From Bacillota bacterium (lineage in GTDB: Bacteria > Bacillota > Clostridia > Acetivibrionales > DSM-27016): a DNA stretch of 64,000 bases. Below are positions 9,401-24,400 of the stretch, piece by piece. Under the pieces are notes generated by a model that had not been told where the DNA came from, made no database searches, and saw only the letters and a program-made list of their open reading frames with translations. The translations under genes and the position numbers were made by a program. Positions within the stretch are counted from its first letter, which is position 1, and each line of letters opens with the position of its first letter. The stretch covers positions 1-64,000 of the forward strand of contig JAEWDM010000007.1 in NCBI GenBank assembly GCA_023390115.1, in the 5' to 3' direction.

Positions 9401-12400
9401 GGTTATGCTTCCAGGAGCACTCAGTAACGTGTATATGCTTAATTTGTCACTCCAATCACTGACACCTCCAGAGTTCCTTGCCCTGATTCTATACGTATGT
9501 CCTGTATTGGACTCAAACCCTGAATGTGTACAGCCCGGAGACTGCACTGTTTCTCTAACCTCCCCGTCTATTTCCACATCATATCCGGTTGCTCCGAATA
9601 CCGCCGTCCATGTGACTGTAACTGTATTGCTGGTAGATACGGCAGAAATATCTGAAGGTATGCCCGGTGCAGTATACTGCCTTATTTCAGATGTCCACAC
9701 ACTTTCAGTTCTGTAGCCCAAAGCCCTTACCCTGTATGTATGCTGGCTTCCGGAGTCCAGTCCCGAGTGCGTATATGAAGTATCAATACCAGTATTTATA
9801 ACCAGTCCGTCCTTTTCCAATTCATAGCTCTCTGCTCCTTCCACTCCTGACCACATAATGGTAATCGAGTCACTCGTTGAAGCCAGGCTTATTCCTTCCG
9901 GAGTATTCAATAATGTAATTACTCCGACACTTTCAGTCCACGCGCTGACTCCTCCGGAGTTTCTTGCCCGGATCCTGTAGCTGTGCACTGTATTGGGAGC
10001 AAACCCTGAATGTGTGCAATTAGGATTTGCCACAGTCTCCTTTATAGCCCCGTCCACCTCAATATCGTAGCCTGTTGCTCCCGATACAGAATCCCATGAT
10101 ACATTAATTGCGGTGCTTGTTGAAGATGCCTTTACATTCAGTGGCATTGCAGGTGCTGTCAATATGGTAAGCGCCGATGTCCAATCGCTTGCGGTAGAGG
10201 AATTTTTAGCCCTTACCCTGTATTTATGCTCTGTATTCGGAGCCAATTCCTTATGTATATAAGCCGTAGCCTCAGTATTGTCCAGAACCTTACCGTCAGC
10301 TTCAATTTCATAGCTTGATGCCCCCACGACACTATTCCATGTCATAGTTATTGAGTAGGTATTTGAGACCAGCACAATATTGGAAGGTATGTCAAGCTTA
10401 GTCCATACCTCTATCAAATCACTCCAGAGGCTGGTACCTGCCGCATCCTTTGCCCTTACCCTGTATGTGTGCCTTGTATTGGGTTCAAGCCCTTGATGTG
10501 CAAAGGATGTGCCACTTCCATTGCTCTTTTCCACACCGTCCACTTCAATATCGTAGCCTGTTGCTCCATTTACCAAATCCCATCTCACCACTACAGAGCT
10601 TCCTGTTGCTGTAGCTTTTATGTTACCGGGGGTACTCAGCAGAGTAGAAACAGTTTTTAAGCTGCTCCAATCACTGGCCTCACCTTGCTTCTTTGCCCGT
10701 ACTCTGTATGTGTGGCTGGTGTTAGGGGTATATCCCGTATATGTAAATGTAGTTGCCCGGACTACGTCTTTTATAGCTCCGTCCACTTCTATTTCATATT
10801 CTTCTGCTCCCTCGGAAGCACTCCATGTCAGGACAACCTGAGTACTTGTAGCGGCGGCCTGAAAATTAGACGGTACCAAAGGCCTTGTCCACTTATATGC
10901 AATACTGCTCCAGTTCCCTATGGATGTGCTGTTTTTAGCACGCACACGGTAGCTATGCTGTGTTCCGGGCAGCAGTCCCGTATAATTATAATATGTATTT
11001 GAGCCACAGTTTCTTATAACACTGTCAATCTCAATCTCATATCCCGAGGCCCCCGTTGAGGCGGACCATGAAACGGTTACCGAATTGTCTGTGGATACCG
11101 CCTGCACATCCAAGGGCACCGAAGGAAGCGTCCACCTGACGAGGATATTGCTCCATGCGCCTGCGCCGCCTGCATTTCTTCCTCTCACTCTGTACGTATG
11201 CTGTGTTCCGGGAACCAGATCAGTGCTGTTATATGAAAGTCCTGAAACGTTAACTATGGTCTGCCCGTCAATTTCTATATCATAGCTTGCCGAATTTTCC
11301 GACTCCATCCATGCTAACTCTATCGAAGTCTCGTAGGCAGTTCCATTCAAGCCCTGAGGGATTTCGGGAGTTCCCGGAGGTATCAGTATGAATGCATCCA
11401 GCCTGTTCAAAGGGGCACTTCCGTTTCCGCCGCCCGCATATATTGTCCAGCCTGTCGCCTCAGTACCCATTCCATATCTTCCTGCAGGCATGCTTACACT
11501 GGACAGCCATGTGTTTGAGGAAGGATCATATTCTTCCACAGTACTTAGGTACCCGCTCGCTGCGGAGCCTCCCATCGCATAAATTCTTCCGCCCACTGTT
11601 TCTAATGACAAATTATTGCGGCTGGTATAAACGCCTCCCTTCAGCCTCCATTCTCCAGTCTGAGGATCATACTCTTCAATAGCTCTTACATAGCCCTTTG
11701 AATCCGACCCTCCCATTAAGTATATTTTACCGTCCGAAACAGAAGCGTCATGATAGGCCCTTGCTTTAAGCAGTCCTGCTCTTACTGTCCACTTATCTTC
11801 GGCAGGGTTATACTCCTCCACTGAATCCAGTACTCCACTGTCGTTTATCCCCCCCATAATAAATATCCTGCCGTCCAAAACCACCGCGGCCGCATAAGCT
11901 CTGGGCACCGACATGCCTGTCTTTCTTTTCCATGTATCAGTAGCGGGATCGTACTCCTCTACTGTATTCATATATCCTATGACACTTTTTCCGCCAATCA
12001 CATATATCCTTCCCCCTGCATGAACAACTCCGCCATACGCTCTGGCGGTAGACATACTGGCCTTGGTTGCCCATTGCCCTGTTGACGGATCATACTCCTC
12101 TGTTTTATTCAAATATGAGGAATTGTCATAGCCTCCTATAGAGTAAATCTTATTGTTGACGGCAGCCAGTCCGTTTCCGTATTTTCTGGTTGGCATTGCA
12201 GTTCTGGATACCCACTCTCCCTTAATTGCCGAAGCAGGATTTGCAGTAGACTGCAAAAGAACCTCACTCCATTCACCTGCCCCACTTATATTCTTAGACC
12301 TTACCCGGAAGGTATATTGAGTTCCCGGAGTAAGCTTCTGGTATATAAAGGTACTGCTTGTTGCGGATTTTATGCTTCCGTCTACTTCAATATCGTAACC

Positions 12401-15400
12401 GGTTGCGTTGTCCACCGGATCCCAATCCAATGTAATTTTGTCGCTTGCCGCCGTTGCCATTATATTAGAAGGAACCGCAGGCACATTAGAGGGAAGCGCT
12501 AATATAAGAGCTTCTACTATATTCAGGCTTCCCTTGTTTTCTCCTCCGGTCACATACAGGTTTCCGCCTGCCTCTCCTACGGCTACATATCTTCTGGCTG
12601 AAAGCATAGGCTCCTTTGTAAGCCAGGTATTGCTTACAGGGTCATATTCCTCCACCGATTTAAGATAACCGTTTTCGTTGCTTCCCCCGACAGTTATGAT
12701 CCTTCCGTTTACTCCCGCCATTCCAAAGTATGCCTTTGAGAACGGCATTCCTGCCCTTGTCTTCCATGTGCCGGATTCCGGATCATATGTTTCTACCCTC
12801 CTTAAATATCCTCCCGTATTAAAGCCGCCCATAACATATATCGTTCCATCCACTACAACTGAGCCATGGTATGCTTTTTCAACCGGCATTGAGCTCTTCT
12901 CAGTCCATTGGTTTAATGCCGGGTCGTATTCCTCCACAGACGAAAGATACCTGGAGGAATTTCTCCCACCGATGGCGTAAAGCTTTCCTCCTGCGGCTGC
13001 AAGAGTGTGATAGGCCCTCGGTGTTTTCATAGCAGCTTTTACCGTCCAGCTGTCTGTTTCAGGGTTGTACTCCTCAACGGAGCCCATATACTCCCCATTA
13101 AAGCCTCCCGCGACATATATCCTTCCATTAAGCTCAGCAGCTCCGTGATATGCCCTTACGGCAGTCAGCGGTGCCTTTGATATCCATACATTCCCGGAAG
13201 GGCTATACTGTTCTGCTGCGCTTATATACTGGCTGCTGTACCCGCCTAAAGCGTATATCTTTCCATCCATTTCTACTACGGCATGCCCGTATCTTGGCAC
13301 AGGCATACCGGTCTTAGATATCCATTCTCCTTTTATCTCAAGTTCCGGGTTGGAGGTGGACTGGGCCAGCTCACTGCTCCACATGCTTGCACCGCTTATA
13401 TTTTTAGCTCTCACCATATAATAATGTGTGGTACCGGGTGAAAGCCCCTTATGCTCATATCTTACAGAAGTCCCGTTGTCTATCAGCGCACCATCTACTA
13501 CAATATCATATCCTGATGCGTTATTCACCGCATTCCATTCAATAATAATGCTATCCTTTGTGGCAGTTGCTATAATATCTTCCGGTATCTGCGGGACGGG
13601 AACATCAATAGCAAACGCCTCTGTGGCTCCTGAGACGCTTCCATCATTGCCTCCTGTAACATAAACAACCTTATCTATTTTCGCCGCTGCAATATACTCA
13701 CGCTTAGACGGCATGGAAGTATTTGAAAGCCATGTATTTGTTACGGGATCGTATTCCTCTACAGTATTTAAATATCCGCCGCTGTTGCTTCCTCCCAGTA
13801 TATAAAGCCTGCCATTAACCTCTGCCGCCGCCGCATTCCTTCTCTCGGAAATCACCTGAGTCCTTATAATCCACGTATCACTTTCGGGATTATACTCCTC
13901 AACCAGCTTAGAATACATATTATTTCTCGTCAGCCCTCCTATGGCATATATTCTCCCGTTAAGCGCCGTCGCGGTATGATAGGCCCTCGGCATATTCATG
14001 CCGGACTTTGCAGTCCAGGTATCTGTCACCGGGTCATATTCGTCCACAGTGCTCATATATCCGGAGGAGCTATACCCTCCCACGGCATACAGCCTGCCGT
14101 TGACTGCCGCAATACTGAAATACGCTCTTGGAGCAGACATGCTGGCCTTCCTTGTCCATTGATTTGTATCCGGGTCATATTCCTCTACGGTTGCAAGATA
14201 GGCACTGCCATTATAGCCCCCCACAGCGTAGATTTTTCCTCCAAGCTCGGCTGCCCCAAGATATGCCCTTGCAACAGACATAGTTTTCACAGACACCCAC
14301 GCATTTGTCTGGCTGTCATACTGCTCCGCCTTATCGCTGTAGGACGTGCCGTTCACTCCCCCTATTGAATAAACCTTGCCATTCAGCGGGACGGACGCCA
14401 CTCCCTTTCTGGCGGATGGCAAAGCAGCCTTATCTGTCCATTCTCCAAGTATCTGCTCACCCGTATTCGAGGTTTGCTGCAAAATGAGGCTGCTCCACGC
14501 ACTCACTCCGGCAATATTCTTGGACCTTACCCTGTATGTGTGCTGTGTTGCTGCCGACAATCCTTCATGTACATAGCTTGTATCCGTTATGCCGCTTATA
14601 ACTCCCCCGTCTGTCTCCACCTCATAGGAGGATGAGTTGCTTACGGCATCCCATGATAATATGACATACTTATCTGTAGCAGTTGCAATTACGGTTTGGG
14701 GCACTGCCGGTGTATTTGATCCGGCATTCAAAAGAAGCTCCTCTACAGTCCCAAGGCTGGAGCTGCCGTTATAGCCGCCTATCGCAAACACCCTGTCGCC
14801 CACCTGCTCTATGGACAGTAATGCGCGCGGTGTCGGCATTTTCCCCTTGGCAAGCCACGTATTGCTTTCGGGGTCGTATTCGTCTACAGTATCGGCATAT
14901 GAGCTCCCGCCCCCCATAGTATATATCCTGCCGTTAACTTCCTTTACGGCAAGGTTTTCCCTGGGCCATGCCATTCCGCCGATAGTTGACCATGTATCCT
15001 CGTCAATGTTGTACTCCTGCACCACACTGATAAAATTATTCAGGACGATTCCGCCCACAGCATATATTTTACCGTTCAGTGCCGCAAGGCCATGCCGGGT
15101 TCTGGCATATGGCATGTCATTCATCCGGCTCCATGTATCGGTTGAAGGGTCATACACCTCTACCGCATTAATTATCTCACCGTCTTCTCCTCCAGTTACA
15201 TATATTTTGGAATTCACCTGTACGGCTGCCGCGTATGCCCTTGCCGTCGGCATTCCGGCTTTTCTCGTCCATGTGCATGTTGCCGGGTCATACTCCTCTA
15301 CGGTATTTAAGTACCCGTTGCTGTTCCTGCCCCCGATTGCGTACAGCTTTCCTCCGGCTTCCGCTGCCACAAGTCCCTCCCTGGGTGCTGACATTGGCGT

Positions 15401-18400
15401 CATTTGCTGCCAGATGCCGGTACCGGGGTCATATACCTCCAGCTTGTTCTGCCATGCGCTTCCGCTGAGGCCTCCCACAGCATATATTTTTCCGTCTATC
15501 TTCGCCGTGCCGAATGCATGTCTGGGCGTAGGCATGCCTGTCCTTGACATCCACTCACCCTTAACCTCCGTGCCGGGATCGGAGGTGGACTGCACAAGCA
15601 CGGGGCTCCATTCGCTTGCGCCCGCTATGTTCCTTGCCCTCACCCTGTAGTAGTGCTGTGTGTCGGCACTGAGTCCCGAATTGGCATAACTGCAATCCAG
15701 GCCCATCATTTCCAGCTCCGCAATACGCACGTAGGAATTGCCGTTATTGGAGCCTGTCACATATATCCTGTAATACCTGTAGGCTATTTGATTATAGAAT
15801 GAAAACTCTCTTTTTTCGTAGCTCCCAAAGCTCATAGCATTCTGGCTGTCCAGCACGCGCCAGCTTGTCCCGTCCATGCTTCCTTCAAAACTCCAGCTCT
15901 GAGGGTAGTAACTTGTGCTATATGCCGTTATTGCATATTTGTTAATAACCCTTGGCTCACTTCCGAAGTCGTACCCCAGCCATTGGGGAACATACGAAGA
16001 ACTCTGCCAATAAGATGATGTGCTTCCGTCAAAGGCATCTGACGCAGCATAGGAACTGCTATAAACGCTGCTTGCCGACGCTCTTCCTGGAATTGTGCAC
16101 AGGTTGCTTGAATACTCTCTCTGAACCTTTATAATACCTCCGTCGGCCTCAACCTCATACCCCGACGCATCTACCGATGCGTTCCATGCAAGTGAAATCT
16201 GATTCTTAGTTGCTGTGGCAACTATATTCTCAGGCGTCCTGGGTATATTCCCCGGCCTGTCAAGTATAAACGCCTCCACACTGCCGTAATTAATTAAACC
16301 AGTGCCTCCTGTAACATATATCTTGTCGTTTATTGCCGTCACACCTAAAAATCTTTTTGTTGCGGGCATTCCTGCCTTATTCAGCCATGTATTCCTTGCG
16401 GGGTCGTATTCCTTTACCGACGAAAGGTAGCCATCAGCGTTATACCCTCCCATTATGTATATCCTGCCGCCCGCTTCAGCCGCACCGTGCTGCCTTCTTG
16501 CCATATCCATACCGCCCTTTATCGTCCATGCATCCCTTTCCGGGTCGTATTCCTCAACTGTAGCTACATAGCTGCCATCCGGGCCATACCCGCCTATTGC
16601 GTACAGCCTGCCGCCGCACGCCGTCAGCGAATGATATCCTCTTGCAATTACCATTCCCGTCCTCTGAGTCCATGTATCGGTGCCGGGATCATATTCCTCC
16701 AGTGTATTTAAATACGAGCTGCCGTTATAGCCTCCCGCGGCGTACAGTTTTCCGTTTAATGCCGCCGCCGCAAGATAGTATCTTCCGGAAGGCATACCTG
16801 CCTTTCTAGTCCACACATCCTCCTCCGGGTTGTATTCCTCGGTAAGCGCAAGCGGCGTGCCGTTTGTTCCTCCCACCACATATATTCTTCCGCCAATTTC
16901 TGCCGCTGCTCCATACACTCTTGGCACGGACATGGGAGTCCTTGGAGTCCAACGGTTCAATTCCGGCTCGAACATATCAACCGAGCCGATATATCCACTG
17001 CTGTAGCCCCCTATGGCATATACTTTCCCACCGGCCTGCTCCGACATATGCCCGTACCGTAAAGAAGGCATACTGTTATCAGAAAGCCACTCTCCCTCCA
17101 CCGATGCGGCAGGATCGGCTGTGTACTGCACAAGGGGCATGCTCCATTCGCTTGCTCCTCCCGCATTGACAGCTCTTACCCTGTATATATGCTGCGTAGC
17201 GGCAACCAGACCGCTTCCGGTAAAGTAGGTTTGGGCAGTTGGAACTACCGCGCCGTCTGCCTCAACCTCATAGCTTGCCGCGTTATTTACCGCATCCCAG
17301 CTTATTGAAATGGAGTTCGCTGTTGCTGTGGCTATAATCCCGGAAGGCACCGCTGGAATATTTGACTGCATATTCAGTATAAATACCTCCGCGGTATTTA
17401 AGTACGTGCTTCCGCTCATTCCCCCCAGTACATATATTTTGTTGTCCAGAAGCTCAATGCCGGGGAAGCTCCTTTGGCTCTTCATAGCTTTCGTACCGGT
17501 AATCCATGTGTTTGATACCGGGTCATACTGCTCAACAAGGCTTAAGTATCCGTTTGAGGAATACCCCCCCGCCACATATATTTTTCCGTACACCTCTACA
17601 GCCCTGTGCCCGGATCTCAGAGAGGAAACTCCGCCTTTAACTGTCCATATCCCGGTATCAGGGTCGTATTCCTCTACCGTGGATGAATAAATCCCGCTTT
17701 TGTTCAGCCCTCCTATGGCATATATTTTTCCGTTTACGGCAGCGGCCGCGTGCCCCGATCTTGCCTCCGTCATGGATGCCCTCGTGATCCATGTGTCGCT
17801 TTGAGGATCATATTCCTCTACTGTATTTACATACCTTCCATCCGCCGCGGTTCCGCCCGTTGCATATATTTTTCCGTTTAATTCTGTAACAGCCATAAAA
17901 TATCTGGGGGTGGGCATAGCAGCCTTTCTCGTCCACATATCCGATATGGGATCATACTCCTCTACAATATCCAGCACGCCCGAGCTGTTATATCCCCCGA
18001 TTGCGTAAATCCTCCCGCCGGCCTCCCCGGCTCCGAGTCCGGCTCTTTCCGCTGACATGGCTTTTCTTGGTATCCACTTATCAGCAAGAGCATTATATTC
18101 TTCCACTGTATTCAAGTAGCTGCTTCCCCCGGATCTTCCCCCCATGACATACAGACTTGATCCAACGGCAGCGGTTGCCGGAGCATATCTTGCCGAGGAC
18201 ATGGACGCCTTGTACATCCATTCTCCGTCAATTAGCTCTGCGGGATCAGAGGTCCATTGTGCTTTAACGTCACTCCACGGGCTTGTACCGGCAATATTTT
18301 TCGCCCTCACCCGGTAGTTGTGCTGTGTATTGGGAGTAAGTCCGGTATGTGAATAGCTTGCTGCAGTGAGATTAACTATAATTCCCCCATCCAGTTCTAT

Positions 18401-21400
18401 TTGATATGAGGATGCGTTGCTTACAGCTCCCCATGAGACAGTTATAGAGCTTTCAGCAGCTGTGGTAAGCAATCCGGATGGGGCCTCCGGTATATTGGAA
18501 GGGTACGCAAGAATCATTTCCTCCACAGCGGCAAGGCTTGAGCTTCCGTTATATCCCCCCATTGCAAATACCCTGTCTCCCACCTGCTCTATTGCCAGCA
18601 TGGAACGTGAATCTTTCATACTCTCCTTTACCAGCCAGGTGTTGCTTTCAGTGTCATACTCCTCTACACTGCCGACGTACGGAAAATTCCCCCCAATTAC
18701 ATAAAGCCTGCCGTTTATATTCTTTACAGAAGGGTTCTCGCGGGGCGAAAGCATTCCCCCCACAGTAGCCCATATTCCGGAATCAGGATCATACTGCTCT
18801 ATTATAGATATATATCCCGAAGAATTCTTTCCACCCATGGAATATATTTTACCGTTAACTGTTCCGAGGGCGTGGCGTAATCTGGCGTTGGGCATGTCAT
18901 TTAAAGATGTCCACGTATTGCTTGATGCCCTGTACACCTCGACAGAGCTTAAATAGCTCCCGTTGTAACCCCCTGTTACATATATGTCGGAGCCTATAAC
19001 GGCAATTGCCGAGTAAGCCCTTGCCGTAGGCATATTTGCCTTAATTGTCCATGTGTCTGCCGCAGGGTCATACTCCTCAACGATATTGACATACCCGCTG
19101 GAATTCCTTCCCCCTATAGCATACAGCCGGCCTCCGGACTCAGCCATAACAAGCCCTTCGCGCGGCGATGACATGGGTGCAAGCTGCCGCCATGTATCCG
19201 TTTCAGGGTCATATACCTCAAGCCCGTCCTGGTAGGAGCTGCCGTTCTTGCCACCCGCAGCGTATATTCTGCCGTTTATCTGGGCAGATGCAAAAGAATG
19301 TCTTGCTGACAGCATGTCGCTTCTTGACATCCACTCACCCTTAACCTCCGTGCCGGGATCGGAGGTGGACTGCACAAGCACGGGGCTCCATTCGCTTGCA
19401 CCCGCTACGTTCCTTGCCCTCACCCTGTAGTAGTGCTGTGTGTCGGCACTGAGTCCCGTATTGGCATAGCTGCAATCCAGGCCCATCATTTCCAGCTCCG
19501 CAATACGCACATAGGAGCTGCTGTTGCTGCTGCCTGTCACATATATCCTGTAATACCTGTAGGCTATTTGATTATAGAATGAAAACTCTCTTTTTTCATA
19601 GCTCCCAAAGCTCATAGCATTCTGGCGGTCCAGCACGCGCCAGCTTGTCTTGTCCATGCTTCCTTCAAAGCTCCAGCTCTGAGGGTAGGAATTTGTGCTA
19701 TGTGCCGTTATTGTATATTTATTAACAACCCTAGCGTCACCTTCGAAGTCGTACCCCAGCCATTGAGGAATAGTCGAAAGACTCCACCAATAAGATGATG
19801 TGCTTCCGTCAAAGGCATCTGACGCAGCATAGGAACTGCCATAAACGCTGCTTGCCAACGCTCTTCCTGGAATTGTGCACAGGTTGCTTGAATACTCTCT
19901 CTGAACCTTTATAATACCTCCGTCGGCCTCAACCTCATACCCCGACGCATCTACCGATGCGTTCCATACAAGTGAAATCTGATCCTTAGTTGCTGTGGCA
20001 ACTATATTCTCAGGCGTCCTGGGTATATTTCCCGGCCTGTCAAGTATAAATGCCTCCACACTGTTGTAATTAATTGAACCAGTGCCCCCTGTGGCATATA
20101 TCTTGTCATTTACTGCCGTCACACTTAAAAGGTGCTTTGCTTTGGGCATTCCTGCCTTGTCCAGCCACGTATTCCTTGCGGGATCGTATTCCTTTACCGA
20201 CGAAAGGTAGCCATCAGCGTTATACCCTCCCATTATGTATATCCTGCCGCCCGCTTCAGCCGCACCGTGCTGTCTCCTTGCCATATCCATGCCGCCCTTT
20301 ACCGTCCATACATCCTCTTCCGGGTCATATTCCTCAACGGTGGCCACATAGCTTCCTCCGGCGCTATACCCTCCTATTGCGTACATCCTGTCGCCGCATG
20401 CCGTCAGCGAATGATATGCTCTTGAATTTATCATTCCTGCCTTCTGAATCCATGTATCGGTAGCGGGATCATATTCCTCCAGTGTATTTAAATATGAGCT
20501 GCCGTCATAGCCTCCCGCAGCGTACAGTTTTCCGTCCAATGCAGCCGCCGCAAGATAGTATCTTCCGGCAGGCATACCTGCCTTTCTAGTCCACACATCC
20601 TCCTCCGGATTGTATTCCTCAGTAAGGGCAAGAGGTGTGCCGTTTGTTCCTCCCACTACATATATCCTTCCGCCAATTTCAGCCGCTGCTCCATATGCTC
20701 TTGGCACGGACATGGAAGTCCTTGAAGCCCATCGGTTCAATTCCGGCTCGAGCATATCCACCGAGCCGGTATATCCTCCGTTGTATCCTCCAATGACATA
20801 TACTTTTCCACCAGCCTGCTCAGACATATGCCCGTACCTCAAGGAAGGAAGGCTGTTCTCAGAAATCCATTCTCCCTCCACCGACGATGCGGGATCGGCT
20901 GTGTACTGTACAAGAGGCATGCTCCATTCGCTTTTCCCTCCCACATTTACCGATCTCACCCTGTATATATGCTGAGTAGCGGCAACCAAACCGCTTCCGG
21001 TAAAGGATGTTTCGGCAGTTGACACTACGGCGCCGTCTGCCTCAACCTCATAGCTTGCCGCGTTATTTACCGCATCCCAGCTTATTGAAATGGAGCCCGT
21101 GGTTGCTGTGGCTATAATCCCGGAAGGCACCGCTGGAATATTCGACTGCATATTCAGTATGAATACCTCCGCGGTATTTAAGTACGTGCTTCCGCTTATT
21201 CCCCCAAGTACATATATTTTGTTGTCCAGAAGCTCAATGCCGGGGAAGCTCCTTTGGCTCTGCATAGCCTTAGTACCGGTAATCCATGTGTTTGATACCG
21301 GGTCATACTGCTCAACAAGGTTTAGATATCCGCTTGAGGAATACCCCCCCGCCACATATATTTTACCGTATACCTCCACGGCCCTTTGCCCGTACCTCTG

Positions 21401-24400
21401 TGTGAGCACTCCTCCCTTTACCGTCCATGTGCCAGTCTCAGGATTGTATTCCTCTACTGTTGAACAGTAGGTATTGCCTGAGTTTCGCCCGGCTATGGCA
21501 TATATCCTTCCGTTTACGGCAGCCGTTGCAGGCCCCCACCTCGCCTCATGCATGGATGCTTTTACAGTCCAGCTATCGGTGTGAGGATCATATTCCTCCA
21601 CAGTGTTCAAATAAATTCCCCCTGTGGTTATACCCCCCATAACATATATTTTGCCATTGACTTCCTCAGCTCCCATAAATGCTCTCGGAGCATTCATGCC
21701 TGCCTTTCTTGTCCATGTATCTGTATCAGGGTCATATTCCTCCACAGTATCCAGCAAGCCTGCGCTGTTTTCCCCTCCTATGGCATATATCCTGCCGTCA
21801 GCCTCAACAGCCGCAAGCCCGTGCCTCTCAGTAGACATACCCGTCTTTTGAACCGATTTGTCCGTAGACGGATCATAAGCCTCTACAGTATTCGTATATG
21901 AATTCAACGCTGCAGAGCCCCCTATTAAGTATGCCTTTCCGCCTGCCGCAGCCATTGCGGGAGCATACCTCCGGGATAACATATTTGCTTTATAAGCCCA
22001 TTCTCCTCCAATTTCAGTCTGCGGATCAGCGGTCCATTGCACCAGCATAGGACTCCACTCGCCTGCCCCGCTGACGTTTTTTGCCCTCACACGGTAGTTG
22101 TGCTGCGTATTTGAAGGCAATAGGGTATGGCTGTAGCTCACATTAGAGCCCCTGTCAATGACAGCTCCGTCCGCCTCTATTTCATAGCCTGTGGCATTAT
22201 TTACCTTGTCCCACCTTATGTCTATCCTGTCCTTTGCAGCGGTGGCAATTATACCCGTTGGCACTGCGGGAGTGTTTGGATTGACATTCAATATGAATGC
22301 CTGAACCACACTTAAGTAGCTCCCGTTATACCCTCCTGCGGCGTATATTTTCCCGTCTATGCACTCCAGCCCCGAAATACACCTCGCCGTAGGCATGGCG
22401 ACATGTGTGAGCCATGTGTTTTTTGCCGGGTTGTATTCCTCCAGAACGCTGCTGTAGCTGCTGGCTTGCCCGCCCGCTATATAAATCCTGCCGTTTACGG
22501 CAACAGCCCTGCTTCCCTGCCTTTGTACCGACATTCCTCCCTTTACCGTCCATATTCCCGCCTCAATGTCATACTCCTCCACGATATTCCCATAAGCGCC
22601 TCCATCGGTTATTCCCCCGAAAGCATATATTTTACCTTCTGTGAACACCGCCGCAAGGTTACACCTTGACACCCTCATGGATGCTTTTGCGCTCCAAGTA
22701 TCCGATTGCGGATCATATTCCTCAACCGTGCCGGTATACACTCCTCCCTGCGTTTCCCCGCCTATGGCGTATATCCTGCCTCCGGCGTACACCACAGCCA
22801 TATCAGCTCTCGCCGTCGGCATATCGGACTTTCTTGTCCACATGCCGCTCTGCGGGTCGTATTCCTCTACAGTTGCCAGATATCCCGTAGCATTATATCC
22901 GCCTATGGCATATATCTTACCGTCAGCCTCAGCCGATCCAAGCCTGTGTCTGGGAGTATACATGTTGGGCTTCAGCGTCCAAATGTCAAGCTCAGGATCA
23001 TAAGCCTCCATTGAATCCAGGTAGCTGCCCGCCTTGTCCATGCCCCCCATTACATACATTTTACCATCGACGACCGCCGAAGCCGATCCGCTTCTTAAAG
23101 AAAGCATGGATGTCTTTGACGTCCACTCCCCGCCGAGGCCTTCCTCAGGATCAGCCGTCCATTGCACCAGCATAGGACTCCACTCACCTGATCCGCTGAC
23201 ATTTTTTGCCCTCACACGGTAGTTGTGCTGCGTGCCGGGCGACAGCGAGGTATGGCTGTAGCTCACATTAGAGCCCCTGTCAATGACAGCTCCGTCCGCC
23301 TCTATTTCATAACCCGTGGCATTATTTACCTTATCCCACCTTATGTCTATCCTATCCTTCACAGCAGTAGCAATTATACCCGTCGGCACTGCGGGAGTGT
23401 TTGGATTGACATTCAATATGAATGCCTGAACCACACTTAAGTAGCTCCCGTTATACCCTCCTGCGGCATATATTTTCCCGTCTATGTACTCCAGCCCCGA
23501 AATACACCTCGCCGTCGGCATGGCGACATGTGTGATCCATGTGTTTTTTGCCGGATTGTATTCCTCAAGAACGCTGCTGTAGCTGCCGGTCTGCCCGCCC
23601 GCTATATAAATCCTGCCGTTTACGGCAACAGCCCTGCTTCCCTGCCTTTGTACCGACATTCCTCCCTTTACCGTCCATATTCCCGCCTCAATGTCATACT
23701 CCTCCACGGTATTCCCATAAGCGCCTCCATCGGTTATTCCCCCGAAAGCATATATTTTCCCTTCTGTGAACACCGCCGCAAGGTTACACCTTGACACCCT
23801 CATGGACGCTTTTGCGCTCCAAGTATCCGATTGCGGATCATATTCCTCAACCGTGCCGGTATACACTCCTCTCTGCGTTTCCCCGCCTATGGCGTATATC
23901 TTTCCCCCGGCGTACACTACAGCCATATCGGCTCTCGCCGTCGGCATATCGGATTTTCTTGTCCACAAACCGCTCTGCGGGTCATATTCCTCCACTGTCC
24001 TTAAATACCCTGTATTATTATACCCGCCTATGGCATATATTTTCCCATTAGCCTCGGCAGCCCCAAGCCTGTGTCTGGGAGTGTACATGTTGGGCTTCAG
24101 CGTCCAAATGTCAAGCTCAGGATCATAAGCCTCCATTGAATCCAGGTAGCTGCCCGCCTTGTCCATACCCCCAATCACATACATTTTCCCGTTGGCAACC
24201 GCTGACGACGCCTCGCTTCTTAAAGAAAGCATAGGATTTTTTGATGTCCACTCCCCGCCGAGGCCTTCCTCATCGTCAGCCGTCCATTGCACCAGTAAGG
24301 GAGTCCACGCACTCGCCCCGCTGACATTCCTCGCTCTCACACGGTAGTTATGCTGCGTGCCTCGCGACAGCGAGGTATGGCTGTAGCTTACCTCCAATCC

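Larger units (their letters stand above)
14447..22006 (-). repeat. Two-copy tandem super-repeat of exactly 3,780 bases
   Basis: Copy one is 18227-22006 and copy two 14447-18226. Each holds three Kelch propellers, two plain FN3 domains and one FN3 domain with an F5/8C insertion, 1,260 codons. Long identical stretches sit exactly 3,780 bases apart, for example around 15551 and 19331 and around 17087 and 20867. Copies differ more in the first propeller than around the F5/8C domain. Confidence 0.85.
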
